Part shown: piece by piece, positions 9,334-17,926 of the stretch
How the letters are laid out: every line of letters starts with the position of its first letter
Position numbering within the stretch: the stretch's first letter is position 1
NCBI GenBank assembly: GCA_015069495.1
Contig: SVIN01000003.1
Coordinates: 25,771-89,770, forward strand
Source: Clostridiales bacterium
Lineage (GTDB): Bacteria; Bacillota; Clostridia; Christensenellales; Borkfalkiaceae
Reading direction: 5' to 3'
Length of the DNA: 64,000 nt
Notes under the pieces: model-generated
The model's input: only the letters and a program-made list of their open reading frames with translations
The model's database searches: none
Told to the model about the DNA's origin: nothing
Position numbers and translations under genes: made by a program

Positions 9334-11553
9334 TCAAAGCACGCCGCGCTTATAATGCCCTGACGTACAGTTTTTATAAATTTGCTTTTGTTTGTTTTCA
9401 CTGTCTTTTGCTTCTACCGCCATACTTTTATTGGCAAGCACACTAACGTCCAACAATTTCCCTGCACCTTGTATACCAACGCCAACCAAGTCCGCGCAAT
9501 TATATACCTCAAATCGACAGTTTCCGTCCGCGGAAAGATATCTTCTTACGGGGAATACTCTCCCATTCTCATCCGTCAAACCATAGATTTCACGCTTATC
9601 GCATTGATTACACGTTTTCCCAAACGGACAATAGCACAAATCCATAATTTTAATATTGCCCGAAGCAAGTGCAAACGCCTTATCGCTGACCAACTCTCCA
9701 CCCTCTTTCTGGTTTAACTCCTTGGAGACAGCGTAATACGCAACGTTTGGATCGTTCAACAAAGTCATTACGGAGAATTGATTGGTCAAATTAAATCCTG
9801 TCCCTGCGAACAACTTTACACCATGTTCTTTCGCGAAAGTCATTCCGCCGTAATTTTCCGCGTAAATACCGTCTATTTTCTTCATTTCGCACCAATATTC
9901 CAAGCGTTCCATATCCTTGGAAGTTGCAAATGCGGGATAATATAAGTATTTTTGATGATTTCCATTAACGAAACTTTCGGGTAAATCCAGGGTCCAATCC
10001 TGCGGTTTATAGATTGCTATATCACAGACTATATCGGCAAAATCGTCTGAGATAACTGCTGTCTTTGTGTTATTGCCAGAAAGAATAGGCGCTGATATGG
10101 GATTTACCGTCAGTATTTGCCGTTCTCCCGTACGGATAAAATCAGAAATTCGTTCATAAACAGTTCTTCTGAATCCATTCAACATTGATTTTGGGATAAA
10201 AATATTGCCGTTCACTTCAATGCGGTCAAATACAACCTCAAGCGGAAGTCCGTCCGTTTTGATAAAGCAAGCACGTATTTCTTCCTCGCTCAGCGGTCTG
10301 TTTTGGGCAGATTGCAAAAGTTCGTTACTTTCCACACAAACGTTGCCGCACACCGCTTTTGCGGTTTGACCTTCGGTAAACTCAAGCGATAAATGCAACT
10401 TTGCGCGCTTTTCATGGGCAAGCACCCTTGTATTCACTTCGGTATCCGTAGTAATAAACACATTGTCTCCGTTTTTTAAACGGATTTTAGAATCAATGAT
10501 AAATCCTTTTCCCTGTGTTTTGACAAAGCTTGCCCCGCCGATTTCACCGCCATCGCGGATAATCTTAAAAGCATCTCCCTTTTGCGGAATAAAACGGCTG
10601 TCTACAAAATATTGCGCGTTGAGAACCTTGACAACGCCCACCTTTTCGCCAATATGTCCTTGGATTGCCGTAGATAAGAATCGTTTATCCTGACCAAACG
10701 CCAAACCTTTGGTATAATTACCGCGATTGTATGTGCGTTTTAAGGCGGAAAGATTACGTTCCGTATTGCCCGTTTCATCCAATAACCCACGATAATAGCG
10801 CACTGCGGCCGCGACATATTCAGGACGGCGCATTCTACCCTCAATCTTAAAAGATACAACGCCTGCCTGCTTTAATTTTTCAATATCTTCTCCCACCCCT
10901 AAATCGGAAAGAGAAAGTGCATAGTTTAAAGCTGTATTTTCGTTTCTATCGTAAGCGTATCTCTTACGGCAAGGTTGTTTACAACGCCCGCGATTACCGC
11001 TATTTCCACCTACAAACGAAGAAAAATAGCATTGTCCCGAAAAACAGGTACAAAGCGCGCCGTGGATAAAGACTTCAGTCTCCATAAATTCGGCAATTTT
11101 CTTAATCTCAGCCAACGGAGTTTCCCTTGCTAAAATCACGCGGGAAAATCCACATTCTTTGGCAAACTTTGCACCCTCAAGCGTACAAACACCCGCCTGC
11201 GTGCTCATATGCAAGACGATATCGGGGTATGATTCATGAATCGTTTTACCTAAAAATGGATCTTGTAAAATGATTGCATCCGCACCTTCATTCCATGCAA
11301 ATAAAACATCCTTGAAGAAGTTTTCACTTGCCTCCGCACCATCCTTAATGACCGTATTTAAAGCAACGTAAACCTTTACCCCCAGCAAATGTGCGCGGAA
11401 AAGGATAGAACGGAAATTATCCGCGTCAAAATTATCTGCGCCTTGACGGGCGGAAAAGGACGAGGATAAGCCCAAATATATGGCGTTTGCGCCGTTGTTG
11501 ATTGCCGCCAATGCGCTGTCATAGCTACCTGCGGGTGCTAAAATTTCCAACAT
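9334..11553 (-). CDS. U32 family peptidase (RlhA/PrtC-like)
   Basis: This 739-residue protein has the U32 collagenase-like core: LEILAPAGSYDSALAAI at the N-terminus, YLGLSSSFSARQGADNF, EVFIHGALCTCFSGQCYFSS and a following cysteine cluster RGRCKQPCRKRY. The long form with an extra C-terminal region is like Escherichia coli RlhA (YdcP), which hydroxylates a 23S rRNA cytidine; the conserved cysteines suit an iron-sulfur role. Collagenase activity is an old family label and is not implied. It lies 3 bases after the HAD gene and 11 bases before mutS2, so these genes are in one operon. Its rRNA target is inference. Confidence 0.85.
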   Translation of the reverse strand: MLEILAPAGSYDSALAAINNGANAIYLGLSSSFSARQGADNFDADNFRSILFRAHLLGVKVYVALNTVIKDGAEASENFFKDVLFAWNEGADAIILQDPFLGKTIHESYPDIVLHMSTQAGVCTLEGAKFAKECGFSRVILARETPLAEIKKIAEFMETEVFIHGALCTCFSGQCYFSSFVGGNSGNRGRCKQPCRKRYAYDRNENTALNYALSLSDLGVGEDIEKLKQAGVVSFKIEGRMRRPEYVAAAVRYYRGLLDETGNTERNLSALKRTYNRGNYTKGLAFGQDKRFLSTAIQGHIGEKVGVVKVLNAQYFVDSRFIPQKGDAFKIIRDGGEIGGASFVKTQGKGFIIDSKIRLKNGDNVFITTDTEVNTRVLAHEKRAKLHLSLEFTEGQTAKAVCGNVCVESNELLQSAQNRPLSEEEIRACFIKTDGLPLEVVFDRIEVNGNIFIPKSMLNGFRRTVYERISDFIRTGERQILTVNPISAPILSGNNTKTAVISDDFADIVCDIAIYKPQDWTLDLPESFVNGNHQKYLYYPAFATSKDMERLEYWCEMKKIDGIYAENYGGMTFAKEHGVKLFAGTGFNLTNQFSVMTLLNDPNVAYYAVSKELNQKEGGELVSDKAFALASGNIKIMDLCYCPFGKTCNQCDKREIYGLTDENGRVFPVRRYLSADGNCRFEVYNCADLVGVGIQGAGKLLDVSVLANKSMAVEAKDSENKQKQIYKNCTSGHYKRGVL

Positions 11554-11556
11554 AAC

Positions 11557-12381
11557 TTATCTATACCCAAAGCGATGGATGACCTCGGTCACCGCTCCTT
11601 CTTCATTCGTTAACTCACAAACGTAATCTGCTTTTTCTTTCAATGCTTCGTCAGCATTATTTACCGCCACGCCGATACCCGCCCGTTCAATCATAGGCAA
11701 GTCATTGCGTTGATCGCCGATTGAAACCGTTTTATCTACGCTTGTATGGTAATAATCCGCCAAAAACGCAACTGCCGTACCTTTGGAATAGTTTGCGTTG
11801 ACAACTTCCACTAAAAAGTCTGCGCTTCGCGTTACTTCACAGCCAGCAAAACCTGCCTGAGAAAGCTCGTTCATGACTCGTTCAGCATCCTTGGGATATA
11901 CCATAACGAGAATTTTATATGACGCCAAACGCTCCTTGCGAATAAAGTCGGATAATTTTCGATCCACGACCAAAATTGCCTTGCTCTTAACGACTTTTTC
12001 ATACATTTTCAAGGCTTCATCATCCATATTGCAATAATAATCCCACAAATCGTAAACGTGGATATGCAAGCCCATTTCTTCCATTTTTTCTACAACGGCA
12101 AGGGTAGTTTCGTAAGGAATTTTGCCATCCATAACCACCTTCCCGCTTTCAATATCCGCAATAATCGCGCCTTGACAGCAGGCAACCATCCCCTTCAACC
12201 CAAGCTCACGAGCGCGCGATAAAATCCCCGACGGCATACGCCCCGTGGAAATTGCAAACGCACCCCCGTCCTGAATATAAGCGGAAATGGCATCCTTGTT
12301 TTGTTGTGAAATTGTTCCGTCCTCATTGACGAGCGTACCGTCAAAATCGGAAACAATCAATGGATAGTTTATCTTTCGCAT
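11557..12381 (-). CDS. HAD-superfamily (Cof-type) sugar-phosphate phosphatase
   Basis: A cytoplasmic HAD phosphatase with a Cof-type C2 cap, 274 residues. Motif I is SDFDGTLVNEDG near residue 12, motif II is ISTGR, the lysine motif lies in NYSKGTAV and motif IV is SIGDQRNDLPM. Cof-type enzymes dephosphorylate sugar phosphates, FMN or thiamine intermediates, and the sequence does not say which. The ATG immediately follows the uvrC stop codon (TAAATG), so translation is coupled to UvrC. Confidence 0.9.
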   Translation of the reverse strand: MRKINYPLIVSDFDGTLVNEDGTISQQNKDAISAYIQDGGAFAISTGRMPSGILSRARELGLKGMVACCQGAIIADIESGKVVMDGKIPYETTLAVVEKMEEMGLHIHVYDLWDYYCNMDDEALKMYEKVVKSKAILVVDRKLSDFIRKERLASYKILVMVYPKDAERVMNELSQAGFAGCEVTRSADFLVEVVNANYSKGTAVAFLADYYHTSVDKTVSIGDQRNDLPMIERAGIGVAVNNADEALKEKADYVCELTNEEGAVTEVIHRFGYR

Positions 12382-14190
12382 TTATATACTTTCCCTAAAA
12401 TAATCTCTGATCTTTTTGGCGAGTTCAGGTCCAATGCCTTCCGCTTCGCACAGTGTTTCTTCCGACGCATCCATAATTTTATCAATCGTACCGAATTTTT
12501 CCAACAAAGCCATGCGTTTCTTTTTCCCAATCCCATCAATTTCCTGCAAAACCGAGGCAAGGTTGCGCTTAGAGTGCAAACTGCGGAAATAGGTAATCGC
12601 AAAACGGTGAGCCTCGTCACGGATGCGCTGTAACATTTTCAATGCGTAATCCCTATGATCGATACGAATACTTTCATCGGAAAATAAGGTAAAAACTTCT
12701 TCCTCGCGTTCAGCAAGAGAAATCAATTCGATATCCGTAACCCCCATCTCATCGAAGACATCTTTGATTGCGGAGAGTTGACCTTTACCGCCGTCAATGA
12801 TGATTAAGTCGGGTTTAGGGAAGCGTTCCTCTTCTTCCGTACCAAATTTTGCCAAACGCCGACGCATCATTTCCTGGTGAGAAGCATAATCGTTTGCGCC
12901 CTCAACCGTCTTGATTTTAAATCGGCGGTAACTACGCCTATCCGCTTCGCCATCCACAAACACAACCATGGAGCCAACTTTATCTACCCCGCTAATGTTA
13001 GAAATATCGTAACATTCCATGCGTTTGGGGTACTTTTTTAACCCCAAAATCTCTTTGAGACGCACGCAAGCGTTTTTGGTCATATCGTTTTTGTGCTTGA
13101 TTTTATCAATGGATTTTGACAAATACTCGCCCGCATTTTTCTCTGCCATATCCAAAAGCTGCGCTTTTACCCCTTGTTTGGGTAAAGTAATTTCCACCTT
13201 TTTATCAAAGCGTTCGAGGAAATATTTCTCCAGCAATTCCTTTTCACAAAAATCCTGCGTAATGATTTCATCGGGCAGTTCGTGATTGATGTAAAATTGC
13301 GCGATAAATGCAGTCAAGGCATCCGCTTCCGTAAATGAACCGTCTTCCAGTGCAAAGTTACTGCTACCTTGCATAATCCCGCTTCTCGTCACCAAAACGT
13401 TGACCGCTGAATATAAAAAGTTTGTCTTTAGTGCAATAATATCGGCGTTAATCGCTCGGCTTAACGCCGTAATTCGTTTTAATTTCAGCTTAGACAGCAT
13501 TGCCAACTTTTCACGATATTCCATAGCAAGTTCAAATTCTTCTTGCTCGGCAAATCGGAACATCTTTTCTTGCAACAGCGATTCCGCTTCTTCGTAGTTA
13601 CCATCTAAAAACAAAAGGGTTTCCTTGACTTTTGCGCCATATTCTTCTTCTGTGCACAAATGCGCACACGGAGCAAGGCAACGGCCTAAATGATACGCAA
13701 GACAAGGTTTTTTCGGCTTTTCTCCAATGGAAATGGTACAATTGCGAACCTTATAGACGGAACTAATGATATCCAATAATTCACCGCAACGCACACCACC
13801 CATGAAGGGTCCGAAATATTTCCCGTCCTTCTTGATTTTTCGGGTAACGGAAACACGAGGATATCCTTCTTTGGTGTGAACCTTGATATACGGATACGTT
13901 TTATCGTCTTTTAACAAAATATTATATTTAGGCTTGTATTTTTTAATTAAATTGTTTTCAAGCGCCAACGCGTCAATTTCCGTTTGTGTGATGATGTAAT
14001 AGAAATCAGCGATATTTTCTACCATTGCGGAAACTTTTTCAGGTTTCGCAGAGGCATGAAAATACTGCCGCACCCTATTTTTCAAGATGCGAGCTTTGCC
14101 TACGTAGATTACTACCCCGTCTTTATCAAGCATAATATACACACCAGGTGTGTCGGGTAGTAAACTGAGTTTTTCTTTTAAATCACCCAT
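12382..14190 (-). CDS. uvrC: Excinuclease ABC subunit C
   Basis: The dual-incision nuclease of nucleotide excision repair, 602 residues. The N-terminal GIY-YIG domain reads PGVYIMLDKDGVVIYVGKA; a UVR motif lies near 200-230; the RNase H-like nuclease core includes ECYDISNISG and DLIIIDGGKGQL; the C-terminus has tandem helix-hairpin-helix motifs (IDGIGKKKRMALL and AEGIGPELAKKI). It would act with UvrA and UvrB, which are not in this window. The start at 14190 has no strong ribosome site, but the family begins there (LKEKLSLLPDTPGVY). Confidence 0.96.
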   Translation of the reverse strand: MGDLKEKLSLLPDTPGVYIMLDKDGVVIYVGKARILKNRVRQYFHASAKPEKVSAMVENIADFYYIITQTEIDALALENNLIKKYKPKYNILLKDDKTYPYIKVHTKEGYPRVSVTRKIKKDGKYFGPFMGGVRCGELLDIISSVYKVRNCTISIGEKPKKPCLAYHLGRCLAPCAHLCTEEEYGAKVKETLLFLDGNYEEAESLLQEKMFRFAEQEEFELAMEYREKLAMLSKLKLKRITALSRAINADIIALKTNFLYSAVNVLVTRSGIMQGSSNFALEDGSFTEADALTAFIAQFYINHELPDEIITQDFCEKELLEKYFLERFDKKVEITLPKQGVKAQLLDMAEKNAGEYLSKSIDKIKHKNDMTKNACVRLKEILGLKKYPKRMECYDISNISGVDKVGSMVVFVDGEADRRSYRRFKIKTVEGANDYASHQEMMRRRLAKFGTEEEERFPKPDLIIIDGGKGQLSAIKDVFDEMGVTDIELISLAEREEEVFTLFSDESIRIDHRDYALKMLQRIRDEAHRFAITYFRSLHSKRNLASVLQEIDGIGKKKRMALLEKFGTIDKIMDASEETLCEAEGIGPELAKKIRDYFRESI

Positions 14191-14261
14191 ACGACATTAT
14201 TATATACCAAAATTGAAAATTTTGCAAGAGAATAGCGGAAAAAAAGTAGTGTTTCCTACAT

Positions 14262-14600
14262 TTAACAGCCTAAAAATTCAATTCCCTTCAATATAACGTC
14301 GGTAATGGAGTCGTCCACTAGGCTGTAAAAGACAATTTTTCCCTGCCGACAGCTTTTTACAATACCCGCACTTTTCAAAAAACGAAGCTGGTGAGATACT
14401 GTGGTCTGATTGATTTCTAAGATTCGGGATAAATCCGTTACACACAGTTCACTGATAGCTAGCGCGGATAAAATCTTCACCCGCGTATAATCAGCAAACA
14501 CAGAAAAAAAGCACACAACACCCTCGAGAATATCTCCTTGCGGAACATAATCCTCGATTAAGCTTTGCGTGCGTTTATCCAGCAATAACATTTGCGACAT
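14262..14600 (-). CDS. ArsR-family metal-responsive repressor
   Basis: A 112-residue winged-helix repressor. The helix-turn-helix is in ELCVTDLSRILEINQTTVSHQLRFLKSAGIV. The ELCVTDL motif keeps one cysteine where many metal-sensing ArsR proteins carry a cysteine pair. I start at the ATG at 14600 because AGGAGG lies 7 bases upstream; the track's start at 14636 is weaker. It lies just downstream of the copper ATPase and probably controls it or itself. Which metal it senses, if any, is inference. Confidence 0.85.
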   Translation of the reverse strand: MSQMLLLDKRTQSLIEDYVPQGDILEGVVCFFSVFADYTRVKILSALAISELCVTDLSRILEINQTTVSHQLRFLKSAGIVKSCRQGKIVFYSLVDDSITDVILKGIEFLGC

Positions 14601-14662
14601 AAGAAGTCCTCCTAATATGTTCATGGAAGACATCATACCATACGTGCATATGTTTTTTCTGT

Positions 14663-14694
14663 TTTATTTTGTCATTGCGAGGTTTATTTTGTCA
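14663..14694 (-). repeat. Direct repeat pair between the copper ATPase and the ArsR gene
   Basis: The 12-mer TGACAAAATAAA (minus strand) occurs twice with a period of exactly 20 bp, about two helical turns, directly after the ATPase stop and upstream of the ArsR gene. The period suits a protein binding one face of the DNA. Role as operator is inference. Confidence 0.5.
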
Positions 14695-14698
14695 CCTA

Positions 14699-14908
14699 TC
14701 ACGAAATTTTCTTTACTTCGTAACCCGCTTCTGTAATCACAGCGGTCAATTTTTCATCTAAAACGTCCGTGTTTAATTCTACCACAGCCGTTTTCTTTTT
14801 CAAGCTTACGTCTACAGATACAACGCCTTCCAGGCTTTCCAACGCTTTCGTGACATGCGCCACGCAACGCGGGCACATCATTCCTTCGATTTTCAAAGTT
14901 TTCTTCAT
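14699..14908 (-). other. Possible internal start giving a free CopZ-like chaperone
   Basis: The HMA tail of the ATPase begins at an in-frame ATG (14908) that has its own ribosome-site-like AGAGGA about 8 bases upstream. Translation from here would give a 69-residue stand-alone copper chaperone with GMMCPRC and a typical CopZ length. It could also be only a fused domain that kept the signals of its former gene. No direct evidence of expression. Confidence 0.4.
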
Positions 14909-17122
14909 ACTGTTTTCCTCTGTCTTTATTTTATTTGTTCCATACCTAGTTAAGCGTAACGCGTTTGTCACAACAAACAGTGAACTCAACGACATGCAAG
15001 CCGCCCCAATCATCGGATTTAATGAAATGTTCGCAAAAGCAAATACCCCCGCTGCAAGAGGGATGGCTATACAGTTATAAAAGAACGCCCAAAACAGATT
15101 TTGCTTGATATTTTTTACCGTTGCGCGACTGAGTTCAATCGCTTGATTAACCAAACGTAAATCACCGCGAGAAAGCACCACGTCCGCGCTGTCGATGGCA
15201 ATGTCCGTACCATTCCCCATCGCGATCCCTACATCAGCTTCTTTCAGTGCAGGGCTGTCGTTGATACCATCGCCGACCATCGCAACAAATCCCCCCACGT
15301 TCCTTACGCGTTGAACAGCTTTTGCTTTATCTTCGGGTAATGCCTCGGCAAAATAATCGTCAATCCCGACTTCTTCTGCAATTGCTTTCGCAACATTTTC
15401 ATTATCGCCCGTCAACATACCGACACGAATATCTTTTGCTCTTAATTCAGCAACTGCCGATTTACTCTCACTCTTTAAGGTATCCGCCAAAGCAAATACC
15501 GCAAGCAAACCTTTTTCCGTTGCTAAAAATACAGCCGTTTTCCCTTGTTTTGAGGTTTCTTTCTCAATTTGATAAGCTTCTTTTTCGGCTATATTCCCCA
15601 ACAAACGGCGATTGCCCAAAAGATAAGTTTTATCATGGAAATTTCCTTTTGCACCTTTCCCCATCTCATAGGTATAATCGGTAATTTCAATCAAGTTTTG
15701 AGTAAGCTCTTTTTCTGCATAATCACGAATACATTCAGCAATCGGATGATTGGAATGTCGTTCAATCGCCGCAGCAATTTGCAAACATTCCGTTTTATCC
15801 CCTTGATACAAGGTAAAGTCGGTCACTTTGGGTTGCCCAACCGTTAAAGTTGCCGTTTTATCCAATAATACACAATTGATATCCTTTGCCTTTTGTAAAG
15901 TTTCCGCGTCTTTATATAAAATACCAAGTGACATACCGCGTCCCGTGGCCGCCATAACCGCCACTGGAGTAGCTAACCCCAATGAACAGGGACAGGAAAT
16001 CACCAAAACACTGATGGCGTAATTTGCCGCTTTTGCAATATCCCTTGAAGCAAACCACCATATCGCAAACGTAAGCAAAGCAATCAATGTCACTATGGGT
16101 ACGAAGACACCTGCAATTTTATCCGCAATCTTCTGTATCGGTGCTTTGCTTGCGCCTGCATCCTTGACCATTTTAACAATCTGCGAAAGGGTTGTATCCG
16201 CACCGACTTTTTCAGCCAAGACCTTTAAAAATCCGCTTTTTACGATATCCGCACCCGTTACCGAATCTCCTTCCAAAATTTCGATGGGCATACTCTCACC
16301 CGTAATCGCGGCGCGGTCCACAAAGGCATGCCCCTCCATAACTTTACCATCCACAGGAATATATTCGCCTTGCTTCACAATCAAAATATCCCCTTGCACG
16401 ATATCTGAAAAAGGAATTTTCACCTCTCCGCCGTTTCGTTCTATATTAACGGTGTTGGGCATTAGTTGAATCAACTTTTCAATTTCTTCCCCCGTCTTTC
16501 GCTTGGATTTTTCTTCTAACCATTTTCCGAGGGTTACAAGGGCTAAAATCATCGCGGCCGATTCGTAGAAAAAATGTACGTGTCCGTCTACTTTACCAAG
16601 ATACAATAAAATTGTATAGACTACGCTGTATAAAAAGGATACCGCTGAACCCAAAGCAACCAAGGTGTCCATGTTTGGAACACGCTTTATAAGGGCTTTT
16701 GTACCGCTCGTGAAAAACTTAAAATCCACAATAATAACAGCCAACGCCAAAATCATCTGTAAAGTCGCGCCAACTTTGTCATTTGCAGGTTGAGGAAGAT
16801 GAAGCATACTGCCCATTGAAAAGTACATCAATGGCAATAAAAATATCAGTGAGAGAAAAAAACGAATTTTCAAGCGCTTGGGTTGCGCTGTTTTTTCTTG
16901 AAAAAGCCTTTCTTCAAATGGTTTGGCAACGTAACCGAGATTTATCACTGCTTGTATAATTTCTTGACTGGATATTTTTTGCGCATCGTATTCCACCGAC
17001 ATACTTTCACCCATCAAAGAAACTTCCGCATGGATAATACCGTCTAATCTACATACGGTACGCTCAATTCCAGCCGAACAAGCCGCGCACGACATGCCCA
17101 TTATCGAAAATTTTTCTTTCAT
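14699..17122 (-). CDS. copA: Copper-type P1B ATPase with C-terminal HMA (CopZ-like) tail
   Basis: A membrane pump that exports Cu(I) from the cytoplasm. From the ATG at 17122 it has an N-terminal metal-binding domain (GMSCAAC), membrane helices, the actuator loop (TGES), the ion-site motif SCPCSLGLATP, YN in the next-to-last helix pair and MSLSS in the last, which together mark the Cu(I) P1B-1 class. GDGINDSPAL and the HP motif are intact. The phosphorylation loop reads LDKTATLT instead of DKTGTLT. After the last helix a second heavy-metal domain (MKKTLKIEGMMCPRC) is fused in frame. The track start at 17179 adds 19 residues with no family support. Confidence 0.92.
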   Translation of the reverse strand: MKEKFSIMGMSCAACSAGIERTVCRLDGIIHAEVSLMGESMSVEYDAQKISSQEIIQAVINLGYVAKPFEERLFQEKTAQPKRLKIRFFLSLIFLLPLMYFSMGSMLHLPQPANDKVGATLQMILALAVIIVDFKFFTSGTKALIKRVPNMDTLVALGSAVSFLYSVVYTILLYLGKVDGHVHFFYESAAMILALVTLGKWLEEKSKRKTGEEIEKLIQLMPNTVNIERNGGEVKIPFSDIVQGDILIVKQGEYIPVDGKVMEGHAFVDRAAITGESMPIEILEGDSVTGADIVKSGFLKVLAEKVGADTTLSQIVKMVKDAGASKAPIQKIADKIAGVFVPIVTLIALLTFAIWWFASRDIAKAANYAISVLVISCPCSLGLATPVAVMAATGRGMSLGILYKDAETLQKAKDINCVLLDKTATLTVGQPKVTDFTLYQGDKTECLQIAAAIERHSNHPIAECIRDYAEKELTQNLIEITDYTYEMGKGAKGNFHDKTYLLGNRRLLGNIAEKEAYQIEKETSKQGKTAVFLATEKGLLAVFALADTLKSESKSAVAELRAKDIRVGMLTGDNENVAKAIAEEVGIDDYFAEALPEDKAKAVQRVRNVGGFVAMVGDGINDSPALKEADVGIAMGNGTDIAIDSADVVLSRGDLRLVNQAIELSRATVKNIKQNLFWAFFYNCIAIPLAAGVFAFANISLNPMIGAACMSLSSLFVVTNALRLTRYGTNKIKTEENSMKKTLKIEGMMCPRCVAHVTKALESLEGVVSVDVSLKKKTAVVELNTDVLDEKLTAVITEAGYEVKKIS

Positions 17123-17141
17123 AATTTGCTTACCCCTTTTC

Positions 17142-17188
17142 GTCTTATGTAAGACTGTAACACAAAACGACGGGTGCACATGTCACCC
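17142..17188 (-). promoter_or_regulatory. Palindromes in the copper ATPase leader
   Basis: Two inverted repeats lie between rpmF and the ATPase: GTCTTATGTAAGAC (17142-17155), perfect except for its central two bases, and GGGTGCACATGTCACCC (17172-17188), nearly symmetric. Their place just before a metal-pump gene suggests operators for a metal sensor, but no promoter boxes are clear around them. Confidence 0.4.
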
Positions 17189-17214
17189 GCCTGATGTTTT
17201 GCATTAGACGAAAA

Positions 17215-17406
17215 TTAGTCCTTTTTGTCTTCCTTGGGTGCTACAACTTCTACGCCGTCGTAGTAACCACAGTTCTTGCAAACTTTGTGTGCTTCTTTGT
17301 AATCGTGGCAATGAGGGCATTCTACGATCGTTGCCGCCGTTGCTTTATAGTTTGCAAATCTTTTGTTCGTTCTGCTCTTGGATTGTTTGCTCTTAGGTAC
17401 TGCCAT
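17215..17406 (-). CDS. rpmF: 50S ribosomal protein L32
   Basis: A 63-residue large-subunit ribosomal protein. It starts MAVPKSKQSKSRTNKR and has the zinc-ribbon form with two CxxC pairs (CPHCHDYKEAHKVCKNCG). It lies 25 bases after the yceD gene, the usual bacterial yceD-rpmF pair; the fatty acid genes that often follow are replaced here by the copper ATPase. Confidence 0.97.
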   Translation of the reverse strand: MAVPKSKQSKSRTNKRFANYKATAATIVECPHCHDYKEAHKVCKNCGYYDGVEVVAPKEDKKD

Positions 17407-17431
17407 ATTAACACCTCTTGTTTAATTCTTT

Positions 17432-17854
17432 CTATTTTATATCGGTTTCACCGTTATACGAAATCTCTTCACAATTATCCCCGCAGGAAACACTAAACGG
17501 CATACTTGCCATAATCGCATCTTCCACGGCCTTTGTTAAATCAACCACTCCGTTTGTATAGCCGTAATCTTCATAATCCTTACGACATTCGAAATAAGCA
17601 TCCAACTCACCTTCCACCTCAGCAGAGGCCGCCTTTAAACATCTGGAACACTGCCCTTCCAGCTTATAAGCGACCGTACCGCGAATTTCCAGCGAATCAT
17701 CCTCGTATAAATCATAATCAAATATAATTTTTACGGGTGAAGCGAATTTCACGAACGGAATTTCAATCAACGTTTCGGGGGCAGGATATTCAAACTCCAT
17801 ACTTCCCGAATACTTTTTTTGTGCATTAAGTTTTCGGATATCTATTCTCATCAT
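17432..17854 (-). CDS. YceD/DUF177 family protein
   Basis: A 140-residue protein of the YceD (DUF177) family. It has a CSRCLKAASAEVEGELDAYF core with a CxxC pair, and CGDNCEE near the C-terminus. YceD proteins occur next to rpmF across bacteria and have been linked to 23S rRNA accumulation; the biochemical role is not settled. It is the first gene of the unit driven by the consensus promoter at 17870-17898. Confidence 0.9.
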   Translation of the reverse strand: MMRIDIRKLNAQKKYSGSMEFEYPAPETLIEIPFVKFASPVKIIFDYDLYEDDSLEIRGTVAYKLEGQCSRCLKAASAEVEGELDAYFECRKDYEDYGYTNGVVDLTKAVEDAIMASMPFSVSCGDNCEEISYNGETDIK

Positions 17855-17869
17855 AAAACCGACTAAGCA

Positions 17870-17898
17870 ATTATAGTATATTTCTTTTCGTTTGTCAA
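17870..17898 (-). promoter_or_regulatory. Consensus sigma-A promoter of yceD-rpmF
   Basis: Minus-strand TTGACA (17893-17898), 17-bp spacer and TATAAT (17870-17875), a perfect match in both boxes. The yceD start is about 16 bases past the -10 box, so the leader is very short. Confidence 0.88.
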
Positions 17899-17926
17899 CT
17901 TTTTTTCAGGGGGAATTTTTGAATTT

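Noticed and set aside
14244-14262. Possible terminator after the ArsR gene (GTAG...CTAC then T7)
   Set aside because: Only a 4-bp stem; too weak to call.
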